Assembly (NCBI GenBank): GCA_938743325.2
Contig: OW568903.1
Coordinates: 237,353-301,352 of the forward strand
DNA: 64,000 bases
Reading direction: 5' to 3'
Origin: Pycnococcus provasolii
Lineage: Eukaryota; Chlorophyta; Pseudoscourfieldiophyceae; Pseudoscourfieldiales; Pycnococcaceae
The notes below the pieces were generated by a model that saw only the letters and a program-made list of their open reading frames with translations, had not been told where the DNA came from and searched no databases. Position 1 is the stretch's first letter, and every line of letters begins with the position of its first letter. Positions 8,020-17,198 of the stretch are shown here, in pieces. Made by a program: the position numbers and the translations under genes.

Positions 8020-9966
8020 TCACAGGTCGTAGTACCATGCGACGGCGGCGGCAATGCCTAGCACAAGTGCCGCAAGCACAAGTACGACATCGGCACGGTC
8101 GATCTTCTGTATTGTGGAAGAAGCGACGACGTTGCCATCTGCAGCAGGAGCAGGAGTAGGGACGGGGGTAGAAACGTTGTTGGTCGCTGTCGACGACAAC
8201 ACATTTGCACTTGCATCGTCGTCAGAATGCGCTGCTGGCGCGGGTGCCGGTGCCGCCGAAGGCTGGCAGTTATCTAGCAGTGGTACGCCCATCGCGTCGT
8301 GCGTAACTTTCCTCAGCACGCCATGAACAGACCATCGGCTTGACTTCACGATGTCAACCCTTGCCACGCATCCCAGAAGACTTCCGCCGCTTCCGTTGTC
8401 GTCCGTGACGAGCACCTGCGTATAATTTTCCGTGTGTCCCACGAGATGTGAGCCGTCAGCCGCCTTCTCGGTGATCCAGATGCAAACATCCTTCGATCCG
8501 ACGAGGTGCGTGTACGGGTCGAACGACTCGACGAGCGCCGTCAGGCGTCGTGTTCGCGCCTTCTTGACATTGCCAGGCACGGCATTCTTCATCGACGCCG
8601 CGGGTGTTCCAGGGCGCGGGTAGAACTGCGAGATGTGGCACTTCGCGAAGCGGTACTTTTCCACGAGCCGCATCGTCGCCTCAAAGTCCTCCTCTGTTTC
8701 CCCGGGGAATCCCACGATGATGTCCGTGGACACCTCGAGCTCGGGCACATATGATTGCAGCGTGTCGACGACGCGCTCAAACTCCTCGACGGTGTACTCT
8801 CGATTCATGCGTAGCAGCACGTCATTGGATCCGGACTGCACGGGAATGTGCAGGAACTTGAAGCATGCCGGATGACGTAGCACGTCAGCAATCTCTCGCA
8901 GCGAGTCGAGCATGAAGGGCGGATTCGTCATTCCAATGCGCATCATCGACGCGCCGTGTTTCGGGAAGTGAGGAAGCAGGTGTTCGCTCGCGAGCTTGGC
9001 GAGCGTCGCGTCGATGTCTCTTCCATACGCGCCCGTATCCTCGGAGCTCAGCCACACCTCGCGCACGCCTCCCTCTTCGAGGGCCGCTTTCGTTCGCGCC
9101 GTGAGCGTTTCGACGGGATAGCTTCCGAGTGCGCCCCTTGCGTGCTTCGTCTTGCAGTACGTGCAGTTTCCGAGGCAGCCCGTGGATAGGGGTAGAATTT
9201 CGACACGTTCGTTGCGCCTCACACGAGGCATATCCTTGAGCGGCGGCAGGTCGCCTCTCTTCCCTTCCCCCTTGTTGTCTTTGACGCGTCGTCCGAGCCA
9301 CCGCACGGTATTTCCTTTCATGGTTTCCTCGACAACCTCGACGACGCGCGTGAGCTGCGCTACGCCGAGCAGGCTGGCTCCTTTGAGTTCCCCAGCGTTC
9401 GGGTCGCCCTGCGGTATGCACCCAGCGAACACGACAGGTTTGTTGAGATTTTTTGCCTTTGTGTTCCACGTTCCCGCGCTCGCCTGGCTTGGTCCTTTGA
9501 CGGTGCACGTGTTGATGAGCCACGCGTCCGCGCTTTCAGGCTTCGCGTCTGTGACGTTGTACCCGTACTCCTTGAGCAGTCCCGCCATGATTTCTCCGTC
9601 GGAGACGTTGTGCGCACATCCGAACGTGCGTACGAACACCGTCTGCGTACCCGGCACAAGAGACGTCGCCGATGCTTGATGAGTAGGACTAAGAGCAGAC
9701 ACGCCATTGGCGGTATTGTTGTTGTCGTCAGAGTTCGCACAAGTGCTGTCGTCTTGATCCTCAGACATGACATGATCGCTGTTCTCATGATCATGATTAT
9801 TATGCACACCACCAGTCCCAGTGGAGGACTCCTTTAAGAAAGAATCTGCGAGAGAAGGTTGATTCAAGTGGTTGTGATTCAACAAAGCCAAGTCCTCGAT
9901 ATCCGCCAAGGGTAAGGGCAAGTCCCCGAACGCTGCTGGTGAGGTGTTTTCGGACGTCGACGCCAT
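8020..9966 (-). CDS. CDKAL1: threonylcarbamoyladenosine tRNA methylthiotransferase, CDKAL1 type
   Basis: A 648-residue radical-SAM enzyme that adds a methylthio group to t6A37 of tRNA-Lys(UUU), using S-adenosylmethionine and two iron-sulfur clusters. A disordered Asn/Asp-rich N-terminus precedes the UPF0004 domain, whose cluster-binding cysteines are C117 (FGCAHN), C154 (NTCTV) and C183 (AGCIPQ). The radical-SAM motif CxxxCxxC is C264/C268/C271 (CLGNCTYC), and a TRAM domain follows around 510-575. The last residues form a hydrophobic helix (VVLVLAALVLGIAAAVAW), a tail anchor as in animal CDKAL1, which resides in the ER. An open frame continues upstream to 10092 but reads through CCCTAA repeats, so the ATG at 9966 (MASTSEN) is preferred. 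It is the eukaryotic and archaeal type, not MiaB. Confidence 0.95.
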   Translation of the reverse strand: MASTSENTSPAAFGDLPLPLADIEDLALLNHNHLNQPSLADSFLKESSTGTGGVHNNHDHENSDHVMSEDQDDSTCANSDDNNNTANGVSALSPTHQASATSLVPGTQTVFVRTFGCAHNVSDGEIMAGLLKEYGYNVTDAKPESADAWLINTCTVKGPSQASAGTWNTKAKNLNKPVVFAGCIPQGDPNAGELKGASLLGVAQLTRVVEVVEETMKGNTVRWLGRRVKDNKGEGKRGDLPPLKDMPRVRRNERVEILPLSTGCLGNCTYCKTKHARGALGSYPVETLTARTKAALEEGGVREVWLSSEDTGAYGRDIDATLAKLASEHLLPHFPKHGASMMRIGMTNPPFMLDSLREIADVLRHPACFKFLHIPVQSGSNDVLLRMNREYTVEEFERVVDTLQSYVPELEVSTDIIVGFPGETEEDFEATMRLVEKYRFAKCHISQFYPRPGTPAASMKNAVPGNVKKARTRRLTALVESFDPYTHLVGSKDVCIWITEKAADGSHLVGHTENYTQVLVTDDNGSGGSLLGCVARVDIVKSSRWSVHGVLRKVTHDAMGVPLLDNCQPSAAPAPAPAAHSDDDASANVLSSTATNNVSTPVPTPAPAADGNVVASSTIQKIDRADVVLVLAALVLGIAAAVAWYYDL

Positions 9967-10029
9967 AGTGCGAAAGGAACGGCGGAAAGGCGACTGACTG
10001 GCAGGGGAAGTCTGGCGGCGGGACTTCCC

Positions 10030-10052
10030 AACCCTAACCTTAACCCTAACCC
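10030..10052. promoter_or_regulatory. CCCTAA cluster upstream of CDKAL1
   Basis: ACCCTAACCTTAACCCTAACCC lies 64 bp upstream of the CDKAL1 ATG, in the 365-bp spacer shared with the divergent MYND gene. Its second half holds an isolated AAACCCTAA box. Nothing else is recognised in the spacer. Confidence 0.45.
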
Positions 10053-10280
10053 AGGCCCCCAAAGGTCGTAGGAAGTAATAACCCCGAATCAAAATTTAGC
10101 CATCTGGAGGAGATGACTGAGGCCGAGACTGAGGCTTCTGACTGATGAAACCCGCTGAGACCCCTTTCTCCCGGGGATCCGTTTCTTGTCCTTCTAAATG
10201 GAAAAAAATCTCCTCGACCTAAATGTTTCCATTCAAGACTCTGTGGAGGGGATCCCCTGATCTATCGTAGGACGACGGGG

Positions 10281-10289
10281 AAACCCTAA
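10281..10289. promoter_or_regulatory. AAACCCTAA telo-box upstream of the MYND gene
   Basis: An exact AAACCCTAA, the plant telo-box core, lies 43 bp before the ATG at 10332. Confidence 0.4.
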
Positions 10290-10331
10290 CCGAGTCGCTT
10301 CATTGTTATTTCGTCATAATTTCACGCAGTC

Positions 10332-11111
10332 ATGGCGGACTCCTCCTCCTCCGTGGAAGAAAGTGAAAGTGGTGGTGGTTCTGTGGTGGCTTCGGTGGAT
10401 GAAGAATCTGCTTCATTAGCAGCAGCTGGTGTTGAAGATGATGATGATGTTGAGGAATCATCAGAGGATGTTGAGTCTTCCTCAACCCCTTCTTTGGCAA
10501 AGTCGTCGTCGGCGTCGTCTGCTTCTTCGGGGTCTGGGAAGGTTTCCATGGCCTCTGTGAATTCCTCAGCGTTTGTTGTGAACTTAGTTGGGTCGATCAT
10601 CGTCATGGGATTCGCGTTTGCCATCTCGCACGCATGGAAGCTTAGGCGTGAACGACGAGGGGAAAATAAGACGTCAGCCAAGAGGTTGGCGGCGCGTTCG
10701 TCCAAAAATTCGGCAGACAAAAAGAAAGTGGACGACAAGGAAAAGGCAAAGGAAAAGGCGGGAGATAAACAAAAGGAAAAGGCGCCGCCACCCGCGCCCG
10801 TTCCCAAAGAAGCAAACAAGCCAGAGCCTGCAGCTGCCGCACCACCCGCGTCGGCGCCCAAGCCTGCTGCACCCGCTGCTCCGAAAACGGCGACGCAGAC
10901 GACCGCGCCCAAACCTGCTGCACCCGCAGCTCCGAAAACGGCGACGCTGGCGCCTGACGGCGTGAAAAAGTCGTGCCTGTTCTGTGGGGACGACAACCCG
11001 GAAACGCACCTCCTGAGGTGTTCCGTGTGCAAAAGCGTCTACTTTTGCTCGAGGGCGTGCCAACGCGCGGCGTGGCCGACTCACAAGGCGGAGTGCAACG
11101 CGAAGAAGTAA
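10332..11111 (+). CDS. MYND zinc-finger protein with a membrane segment
   Basis: A 259-residue protein. Residues 1-75 are Ser/Glu/Asp-rich. Residues about 76-96 (VVNLVGSIIVMGFAFAISHAW) are a probable transmembrane helix, followed by a basic, then Lys/Ala/Pro-rich linker holding a duplicated KPAAPAAPKTAT unit. The C-terminal 40 residues are a MYND finger with the full ligand set: CLFC, CSVC, YFCSRAC, and HKAEC. MYND fingers bind proline-rich peptides, often in transcriptional co-repressors. A MYND finger tethered to a membrane is unusual, and function is unknown. The gene converges with the GAF-thioredoxin gene. Confidence 0.82.
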   Translation: MADSSSSVEESESGGGSVVASVDEESASLAAAGVEDDDDVEESSEDVESSSTPSLAKSSSASSASSGSGKVSMASVNSSAFVVNLVGSIIVMGFAFAISHAWKLRRERRGENKTSAKRLAARSSKNSADKKKVDDKEKAKEKAGDKQKEKAPPPAPVPKEANKPEPAAAAPPASAPKPAAPAAPKTATQTTAPKPAAPAAPKTATLAPDGVKKSCLFCGDDNPETHLLRCSVCKSVYFCSRACQRAAWPTHKAECNAKK

Positions 11112-11174
11112 CCCTGTGATTGCTCATTCAGTTGTCTCATAGGACTTCACACTTCACCATTCCGCCCTTCGACT

Positions 11175-11179
11175 TGTAA
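11175..11179 (+). terminator. TGTAA poly(A) signal of the MYND gene
   Basis: TGTAA 64 bp after the stop codon, in the 134-bp convergent spacer. Confidence 0.45.
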
Positions 11180-11213
11180 AGAGTCAACACTAAAATATTT
11201 TGCTGTTTCTGAA

Positions 11214-11218
11214 TTACA
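11214..11218 (-). terminator. TGTAA poly(A) signal of the GAF-thioredoxin gene
   Basis: TTACA on the plus strand reads TGTAA 28 bases past the stop at 11246. Confidence 0.45.
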
Positions 11219-11245
11219 TGACATCTACCACGTCGGCGCGCCTCC

Positions 11246-14200
11246 TTACATCGCATCACCTCCGGCTAGCTGAGGTACTGGTACGTTCGACGAGGCGATA
11301 CTTGCAGCATGCTGCTGAAAGGCGTGCTGCACAACCCGCGTGTTCACCGCACCATGGCGCATTGCCACAGCCTCCGCAAGAGATAGTAGACTGGAGCTCG
11401 ATGCCGCGTCACCGGCAGAACCGCTGTCTGCGAGATGGCGTACCATATTCAGGTGATGCTCGGCAGTCCGCTTCATCGCACCGAGAACCATGCCAGACTT
11501 AGCCACAGATGGATTTTCGTCGGCGAGAGCCTCCGTGCGAGAATGCTGCGACTCGAGCACTCGGCCAAGCACCTCGAGAGAGCTTGGGGCATTCCCATTC
11601 ACGCGTCGAATCACACGAGAGAAGACGTCGAGCTCAGCCGCATGCGATTGCACAAACTTCTCCAAGGCTTGCTCTAAGGTTGCAGGAGGTGAGACCGAAT
11701 TCACCAAGGTCAAAGACGATGGTTCTGGCGGCTCATCGTGCCCCTCATACTTCACCAACGCGTTCTCAGGTGCACGACCAGACGATCGCGCAAGCGGTGG
11801 ATCGAACGCCACGTTGTGTGTTTCCGCCAACCAGACTTCGAGTGCAGTCAAGTCGGATGAGCTGATGTGACCCCCAAAGCGTACAGGATTCACACCAACA
11901 CCGCGAGGTGCAAGGACGATCGTTGGGATCTTGTTGGTTCTCCATGCATCATGAGGCAGTGGTACATCCGAGGCGTCTACGTCGTACGTTGCAAACGTCG
12001 GCGACTTGTACTTCGCTGCCATCGTACTGAAAGCCGGCACCAGCGATTTGCAGACGCCGCACCACGGTGCCGTCAGCATCACCACGACGTCGCGATCTGC
12101 CGCCATCACTGATGCTTCAAAGGTATCCTCCGTGAGATGCGTGATTGCACCGCCACTTCTCGAGGACTCAGAAGTCTTGCCTGACATGCGACGTGATGCT
12201 GCCGCTTGAGCGACGTCTGCGTGAGCCTGCACAGATGTGTGACTCCCTTCCTCTTCAATCGAGAGAAGATTGGTCGATGCCTTTTGGCGATTTTCTGCAC
12301 GTTTCCTCACCAGAATCTCTGATACGCGGTCCGCCATCTGCTGCAACTTTTTCCCATCAATGTCATTGCGGTGCTTGTCGTCCAGCACACAAAATGTCCC
12401 AATGGGCGCGCCATTCACGCGTATTGGTGCGGCGGAATAGTGCGACTCTTCCACCGTTGACATGAAGCTCACGAAATCTCCGATGCCTTTGTTTTTGACT
12501 TGTATACCGGCGAAAGAGTCGAACGTGCCATCCGGATCGTCTAGATTCAGGTTATCGAAACGATGCTTCAGACTCACGTAATGTTCAGCCCCAGCTGCCG
12601 CAAGTGCATCGACTGCCTCAAATCCAATTGATGGTACGCCATCTAACTTACCCATACCACCCTGCGCCTGCACAACTTCATTTCTCGCGATCACATGCTG
12701 GCACGCTGTCATTTCACGGGGCATTCTCATCCCCGACATGGAGGAAGTATATTCGCCGCCAACTCCTCCCTCAAGTTTTCCCTTGTCGTATGCTGATGCA
12801 AGAACTGTCTGTGTGTCTTGGTCAAAGGTGGACATAAAAGCCATAGGCGCACCAAACTCTCGAGCCGCATCCTGAACAGCTTTTTGGAGGTCATCGCTGT
12901 CGACGAGGTCGCTGATGTCGACATTGCCATCGGAGGATCCTGCGATATCGAGATCGAGCTTGCGAATCTGCTCAATGCCTCCGGCCTCGTCTTGTCGAAT
13001 TGGCATGCACTCCTGAATCTCGCGAAGCACAGCGCCAGTCGTCTGCTGAGCCATCGACTCGCCGGTAGCATTCTCACCACCAGCTCGAAATGCCATCATC
13101 GCGGACATCATCGTGGTGAGCTTCTCGATCTGCTTCGACATGGCATCCGACTGTGCACGCGACTCTTCGTTCTGCGTCTTGAGGCGTTGCCAGAGCTGCT
13201 TGTGGCTCTTCTCGACAGCCAAGTTCGTCTTCTGCACGCTCGCCATCAGCAGTTTGTCGCTCGCCTCGAGCTCGCCTTCAAGTTCCTTCATCGCGTCTTC
13301 ATTATCTAAGGCGGAGGCCGCGCCGCCAAGCTCTTCAAGCTTCGCCTTGAGCCGCTCCCCCTGCGCAAACTTTGCTTGCACGAGAGTTGCGGTTGTCACC
13401 GACGCCATCAGCGTGATGACGTTGATTGAATCTTGAATCGCCTGGTTGATTTCCTGCAATTTCGTGGCGTCGCGCGAGCTGAGGAGCATGGCTGTGAAGG
13501 TGGACTGAGAAGCGAGACGCTGGCAATACGCCAAACCTTCCTCGAGCGATCCTCTCAGGTCGTCGACGGCATTTTTCGCCTTATCTAAGGTTCCCTTGTC
13601 ACCAGCCTCTTTCAAGATGTCCTCGACACTCTCGACGGTTCGCCCAAACGCCTGTGCATCCGCACGCAAGGTCTTCGCGTCGTGTGCCGCCTTGGCCACG
13701 GCACCGATGAGGAAAGCGACAGGCGCAACCCAAGGCAGAGTCTTTCCCAGCTCGAGGAGTGCGTGCCCGGCCGCAGATGCGGCTTCTGTGGCGTGTCCCA
13801 TCAGCTCACCCGCTGTCGACGCCGCGGCGGCTGCGAGTTCCGCGCGCGACTCCCCGGCCGCTTCGACGACACCGTCGACAGCAATTTCCGCCGCGTGCGC
13901 CGCCGCTGATGTGGTTCGCGTGACGGCGTGTCTCACAGCGTCCATCGTGCCACCTGGAATCATGATGCTACTAGGTTGTGTTGAAGATGATGATGATGCC
14001 GCTGCCGCTGCCGCTGATCTTCCTCCACCTGCATCTGCTGCATCAAGGGTACTCCCCAAGGGTACTCCAGCCGCTGCGACACCAACACCCGCTCCCAAGA
14101 CAAGGGGACTCCCCATACCCACTACATCCACATCCACATCCATACCTGACGCGTGTGATGAGTTGGAATCCTCAACATTATCAGGAACATTGTCGTCATG

Positions 14201-14281
14201 ATTGGTGTTGCGTGCTTCGAGGATGTTGTTAAGGTTATTAGGCGCCACCTTGGACTTGGATGTGGACGCGCCACACCCCAT
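11246..14281 (-). CDS. putatively acylated helical-bundle / GAF / thioredoxin multidomain protein
   Basis: A 1011-residue protein. The ATG at 14281 gives MGCGASTSK: Gly2 and Ser6 fit the N-myristoylation pattern and Cys3 is a palmitoylation candidate, so membrane attachment is likely; an ATG 13 codons upstream would abolish this. Residues 178-303 begin LPWVAPVAFLIGAVAKAA and form predicted helices that resemble the N-terminal four-helix bundle of MLKL/HeLo-type cell-death proteins (tentative). Residues 305-400 are coiled coil. Residues 465-660 are a GAF domain (ACQHVI, PIRVNGAPIGTFCVLDD), close to GAFs fused to bacterial sensor kinases. Residues 712-820 are a thioredoxin domain with CGVC at 741-744 and the cis-Pro motif KIPTIV. 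The C-terminus is helical. No kinase or cyclase output is present. A redox- or ligand-sensing membrane-associated protein is inferred. Confidence 0.85.
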   Translation of the reverse strand: MGCGASTSKSKVAPNNLNNILEARNTNHDDNVPDNVEDSNSSHASGMDVDVDVVGMGSPLVLGAGVGVAAAGVPLGSTLDAADAGGGRSAAAAAASSSSSTQPSSIMIPGGTMDAVRHAVTRTTSAAAHAAEIAVDGVVEAAGESRAELAAAAASTAGELMGHATEAASAAGHALLELGKTLPWVAPVAFLIGAVAKAAHDAKTLRADAQAFGRTVESVEDILKEAGDKGTLDKAKNAVDDLRGSLEEGLAYCQRLASQSTFTAMLLSSRDATKLQEINQAIQDSINVITLMASVTTATLVQAKFAQGERLKAKLEELGGAASALDNEDAMKELEGELEASDKLLMASVQKTNLAVEKSHKQLWQRLKTQNEESRAQSDAMSKQIEKLTTMMSAMMAFRAGGENATGESMAQQTTGAVLREIQECMPIRQDEAGGIEQIRKLDLDIAGSSDGNVDISDLVDSDDLQKAVQDAAREFGAPMAFMSTFDQDTQTVLASAYDKGKLEGGVGGEYTSSMSGMRMPREMTACQHVIARNEVVQAQGGMGKLDGVPSIGFEAVDALAAAGAEHYVSLKHRFDNLNLDDPDGTFDSFAGIQVKNKGIGDFVSFMSTVEESHYSAAPIRVNGAPIGTFCVLDDKHRNDIDGKKLQQMADRVSEILVRKRAENRQKASTNLLSIEEEGSHTSVQAHADVAQAAASRRMSGKTSESSRSGGAITHLTEDTFEASVMAADRDVVVMLTAPWCGVCKSLVPAFSTMAAKYKSPTFATYDVDASDVPLPHDAWRTNKIPTIVLAPRGVGVNPVRFGGHISSSDLTALEVWLAETHNVAFDPPLARSSGRAPENALVKYEGHDEPPEPSSLTLVNSVSPPATLEQALEKFVQSHAAELDVFSRVIRRVNGNAPSSLEVLGRVLESQHSRTEALADENPSVAKSGMVLGAMKRTAEHHLNMVRHLADSGSAGDAASSSSLLSLAEAVAMRHGAVNTRVVQHAFQQHAASIASSNVPVPQLAGGDAM

Positions 14282-14330
14282 GTGGAATGAATGGAAATAA
14301 TCTCCGCCGAATGAATCCAAAAAGGTGGTC

Positions 14331-14384
14331 CAAACCCCTAACTCAAACCCTTAACTCAAACCCTTAACTCAAACCCCTAACTCC
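14331..14384. repeat. tandem repeat ACTCAAACCC(T/C)TA, telomere-like
   Basis: Four copies of a 14-15-bp unit combining CTCAAACC with CCTTAA/CCCTAA lie 50 bp upstream of the GAF-thioredoxin ATG. The 334-bp divergent spacer to 14616 contains no gene. Confidence 0.6.
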
Positions 14385-14450
14385 GGCTCCGGCTCCCAAT
14401 AATGAGGTGCACACCCCCCCTAAACAAGTTTCCTCGCGCTGATTCATTCA

Positions 14451-14493
14451 GATTAGGGGTTAGGGATCTAGATTAGGGGTTAGGGTTAGGGGT
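14451..14493. promoter_or_regulatory. TTAGGG-like cluster upstream of the INT_rpt gene
   Basis: GATTAGGGGTTAGGG-type units occur four times in opposite orientation to the CCCTAA block at 14331-14384. Each block points away from its adjacent gene. Confidence 0.45.
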
Positions 14494-14615
14494 TCGTTTC
14501 TCCCTTGCACACACACACACCTTATTCAGGGAAGGTGATGTTGGCATTCCCCCGGCTGCCCGGCTGCCCGGGAAAGAATTCGGAGCAGTAGTGGCCCATT
14601 CATTCTATTCTAGAA

Positions 14616-16754
14616 ATGGCGTCGTCCGGGGAGGATGTCCCTCCATGTCCTCCGGGAACCCTCACTCACACCACGTTGGTGCGTTCTTCTTCACATTCTT
14701 GGCCACCTCCTTGCTTGTTCCGTCCTTCGCCGTTACTCTTAACATTCCTGGAGTGTTCAAGCCTTGTTGTAGACGACCCTTGTCATGTTTCTGGTCTTGA
14801 AGAAGGGGATGATTGCTCTCTGAAGAAGAGGAAACGCACTCATGTCGGGGAAGATGGTGGTGGTGGTGGTGGTGGTAGGAGTGATTTCAACGTGAACTTT
14901 CATGAGGGTGGTGGTGGTGGGCTCTCTGTTGACGCGGCGGTGGTCTCTTTCCCTTCTTCTTCGCAGCCGACGCACACATTTCGCAGCTTCGAGGAGGCGC
15001 GCACGTACGTGCGTACGCTCAAACTGAAGAGCAAGAAAGAGTGGGAGGCGTGGAGCAAATCAGGCTCGCGACCTCCCGACATTCCGAGCCAACCTGCTAA
15101 GACGTACAAGTCATCCGGCTGGACGTCGTACCCCGACTTCCTCGGATACGCGGACAGCAAGGTGACAGGCTCGTTTCGCTGCTTCGAGGAGGCACGCACG
15201 TACGTGCGCACGCTCGGCCTGAAGAGTAAGAAAGAGTGGGATGTGTGGAGTAAGTCAGGCGCGCGTCCACACGACATTCCGAGTGATCCTTATGCGACGT
15301 ACGCGTTATCGGGCTGGCTATCTATTGGCGACTTCCTTGGATACGCGGAGGGCCAAGGTGCGCGTCGCTCGTTCCGAAGCTTCGCGGATGCGCGCTCGTA
15401 CGTGCGCACGCTCGGCCTGAAGAGTCAAGAGGAGTGGATTGCGTGGAGCAAATCAGGCGCGCGTCCGCACGACATTCCAGCTGCTCCTGATCAGAAGTAC
15501 AAGTCATCAGGATGGCTATCATGCGCCGACTTCCTCGGATACGGCGTCGACAAGGTGACTGACTGTTCCTTTCGCACGTTCGAGGAGGCGCGCACATACG
15601 TGCGTACACTCGGGCTGAAGAGCTACAAGGAGTGGTGGGCGTGGAGTGCATCAGGCGCGAGGCCGAACGACATTCCGAGTCGTCCTGATAAAACGTACGC
15701 GTCGACGGGCTGGCTGTCTATTGGAGACTTCCTCGGATACAAGGAAGGAAAAGTGACTAGCTCGTATCGCTCGTTCGAGGATGCGCGCGCGTACGTTCGC
15801 GCGCTCGATCTGAAGAGTACGGAGAAGTGGAACGCGTGGAGCAAATCGGGCGCGAGGCCGCACGACATTCCGAGCCAACCTGCTAAGACGTACAAGTCAT
15901 CCGGCTGGCTATCTATAGGCGACTTCCTCGGGTATGATAAGGGCAAACGGGCGCAGAGGGCAACGGCGTCGAAGTTTCGTTCGTTCGAGGAGGCGCGCAC
16001 ATACGTGCGCGCGCTCGGCCTGAAGAGCTGGAAGGAGTGGGAGGTGTGGAAGAAGTCAGGCGCGAGGCCGCACGACATTCCGAGCAGTCCTTATGATGCG
16101 TACGCATTAACGGGCTGGCTATCTATGGGCGACTTCCTTGGATACGCGGAAGGCCAGGGGGCTAAGAGTACAAGAAATTCAAAGTTTCGCACGTTCGAGC
16201 AGGCGCGCACATACGTGCGAACTCTCGGTCTGAAGAGCGCAAGGGAGTGGCAGGCGTGGAGCAAGTCCGGCTCGCGACCTCCCGACATTCCAAGCCATCC
16301 TGATGTGACGTACACGTCATCGGGCTGGCTATCGTACGGCGACTTTCTTGGGTACGATAAGGGCAAGGCGGCTGTCTCGACGGAGAATGTTTGCATCGAG
16401 CTGATTGCACTACCGAGGGCGCTCGAAAGAGAACCAAATGACATCACGCTACCGCAAATTTCGCAACGCTTCATCGTTTTTGACACGCCAATGCTTGAGA
16501 TGAGATATGCCGCCATGTATGTTGCGCAGATGCTTCGAGAGGATGGATACAAGGGCATCAACGACGGCGACATTGAGCTGCGCTTGCTCAGCGGCGATAT
16601 GGTGTCGCTAACGGAGCATAAGATTCGCGACGTGCTCGTGCTTACGGCAAGCGGCACCTCTGCATCAGGTTCCACTCCATTGCTTAAGGTTCACTACAGA
16701 CACGTTCGCGGAGGTGCGTTGGACACCCTCGATCATGCTTTCAAAGAAGAGTGA
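14616..16754 (+). CDS. protein with seven phage-integrase repeat (INT_rpt) units
   Basis: A 712-residue protein with a disordered N-terminus (Lys/Arg patch KKRKRTH, Gly-rich run) and seven tandem units of about 60-67 residues from residue 122 to about 588. Each unit has F(R)xFEEARTYVRTLGLKS, W..WSKSGxRPxDIP, then TYxSxGWLSxGDFLGY. This matches the phage-integrase repeat unit (Pfam INT_rpt) in predicted proteins of algae and large viruses; related SAP-like units are thought to bind DNA. There is no integrase catalytic domain. The last 120 residues (ITLPQISQRFIVFDTPM, EMRYAAMYVAQML) are a conserved-looking globular domain that I cannot name. A DNA-binding nuclear protein is the best guess. Two TGTAA signals follow the stop. 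Confidence 0.8.
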   Translation: MASSGEDVPPCPPGTLTHTTLVRSSSHSWPPPCLFRPSPLLLTFLECSSLVVDDPCHVSGLEEGDDCSLKKRKRTHVGEDGGGGGGGRSDFNVNFHEGGGGGLSVDAAVVSFPSSSQPTHTFRSFEEARTYVRTLKLKSKKEWEAWSKSGSRPPDIPSQPAKTYKSSGWTSYPDFLGYADSKVTGSFRCFEEARTYVRTLGLKSKKEWDVWSKSGARPHDIPSDPYATYALSGWLSIGDFLGYAEGQGARRSFRSFADARSYVRTLGLKSQEEWIAWSKSGARPHDIPAAPDQKYKSSGWLSCADFLGYGVDKVTDCSFRTFEEARTYVRTLGLKSYKEWWAWSASGARPNDIPSRPDKTYASTGWLSIGDFLGYKEGKVTSSYRSFEDARAYVRALDLKSTEKWNAWSKSGARPHDIPSQPAKTYKSSGWLSIGDFLGYDKGKRAQRATASKFRSFEEARTYVRALGLKSWKEWEVWKKSGARPHDIPSSPYDAYALTGWLSMGDFLGYAEGQGAKSTRNSKFRTFEQARTYVRTLGLKSAREWQAWSKSGSRPPDIPSHPDVTYTSSGWLSYGDFLGYDKGKAAVSTENVCIELIALPRALEREPNDITLPQISQRFIVFDTPMLEMRYAAMYVAQMLREDGYKGINDGDIELRLLSGDMVSLTEHKIRDVLVLTASGTSASGSTPLLKVHYRHVRGGALDTLDHAFKEE
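14979..16370 (+). repeat. seven coding tandem repeats, about 180-200 bp each
   Basis: DNA of the INT_rpt units. Copies share near-identical patches such as CGCGCACGTACGTGCG and TCAGGCGCG, suggesting fairly recent duplication or gene conversion. Confidence 0.8.
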
Positions 16755-16798
16755 TTGCACCCTGTAGGAAACAACTACATATCCGTAACAAGTTACAG

Positions 16799-16820
16799 TG
16801 TAAGAAAGTAAAGATTGTAA
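16799..16820 (+). terminator. TGTAA poly(A) signals of the INT_rpt gene
   Basis: TGTAA at 16799-16803 and 16816-16820, 45-66 bp past the stop. The rest of the 439-bp spacer to 17193 holds a short ATG frame at 17017 (MAGPDVGDTGATTCRSFEDVW) with a protein-like start that soon degenerates or changes frame; it is not called as a gene. Confidence 0.4.
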
Positions 16821-17193
16821 TAAGTACTACTATCCATAATGAAAAGTGTGAGGTGAACCCCAGGGGTGTCGCTGCGTCGATCAAAGTCATTCTGCACAAA
16901 TTGCGCGGATTGGCGGCGAGTCTGCACGCGCACGACCTCGCGCGTGCGTGCGTGCACAACCTACAAGAACGACCCATCTCTCTTAGAGAGTTCTTTTTCT
17001 TTTCTGCCTGGATGTTATGGCTGGACCGGATGTAGGCGACACTGGTGCGACGACGTGTCGGTCCTTCGAGGATGTATGGAGAGAGGTAGTGGTTGGGGAA
17101 AAGAGGCGTTGGATATGGAGTACAAGGGGTACTATGGTGTCATTCGCACCACGCTGTTGCGCCCATCCACTGAGTAAAAGTGGTTTTCTCTAC

Positions 17194-17198
17194 TTACA
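17194..17198 (-). terminator. TGTAA overlapping the stop codon
   Basis: The TAA stop of the surface protein is the last part of a TGTAA pentamer. Confidence 0.35.

Noticed and set aside
9967-10092. N-terminal extension of CDKAL1
   Set aside because: Translates CCCTAA repeats; not protein-like, and the ATG at 9966 is better.
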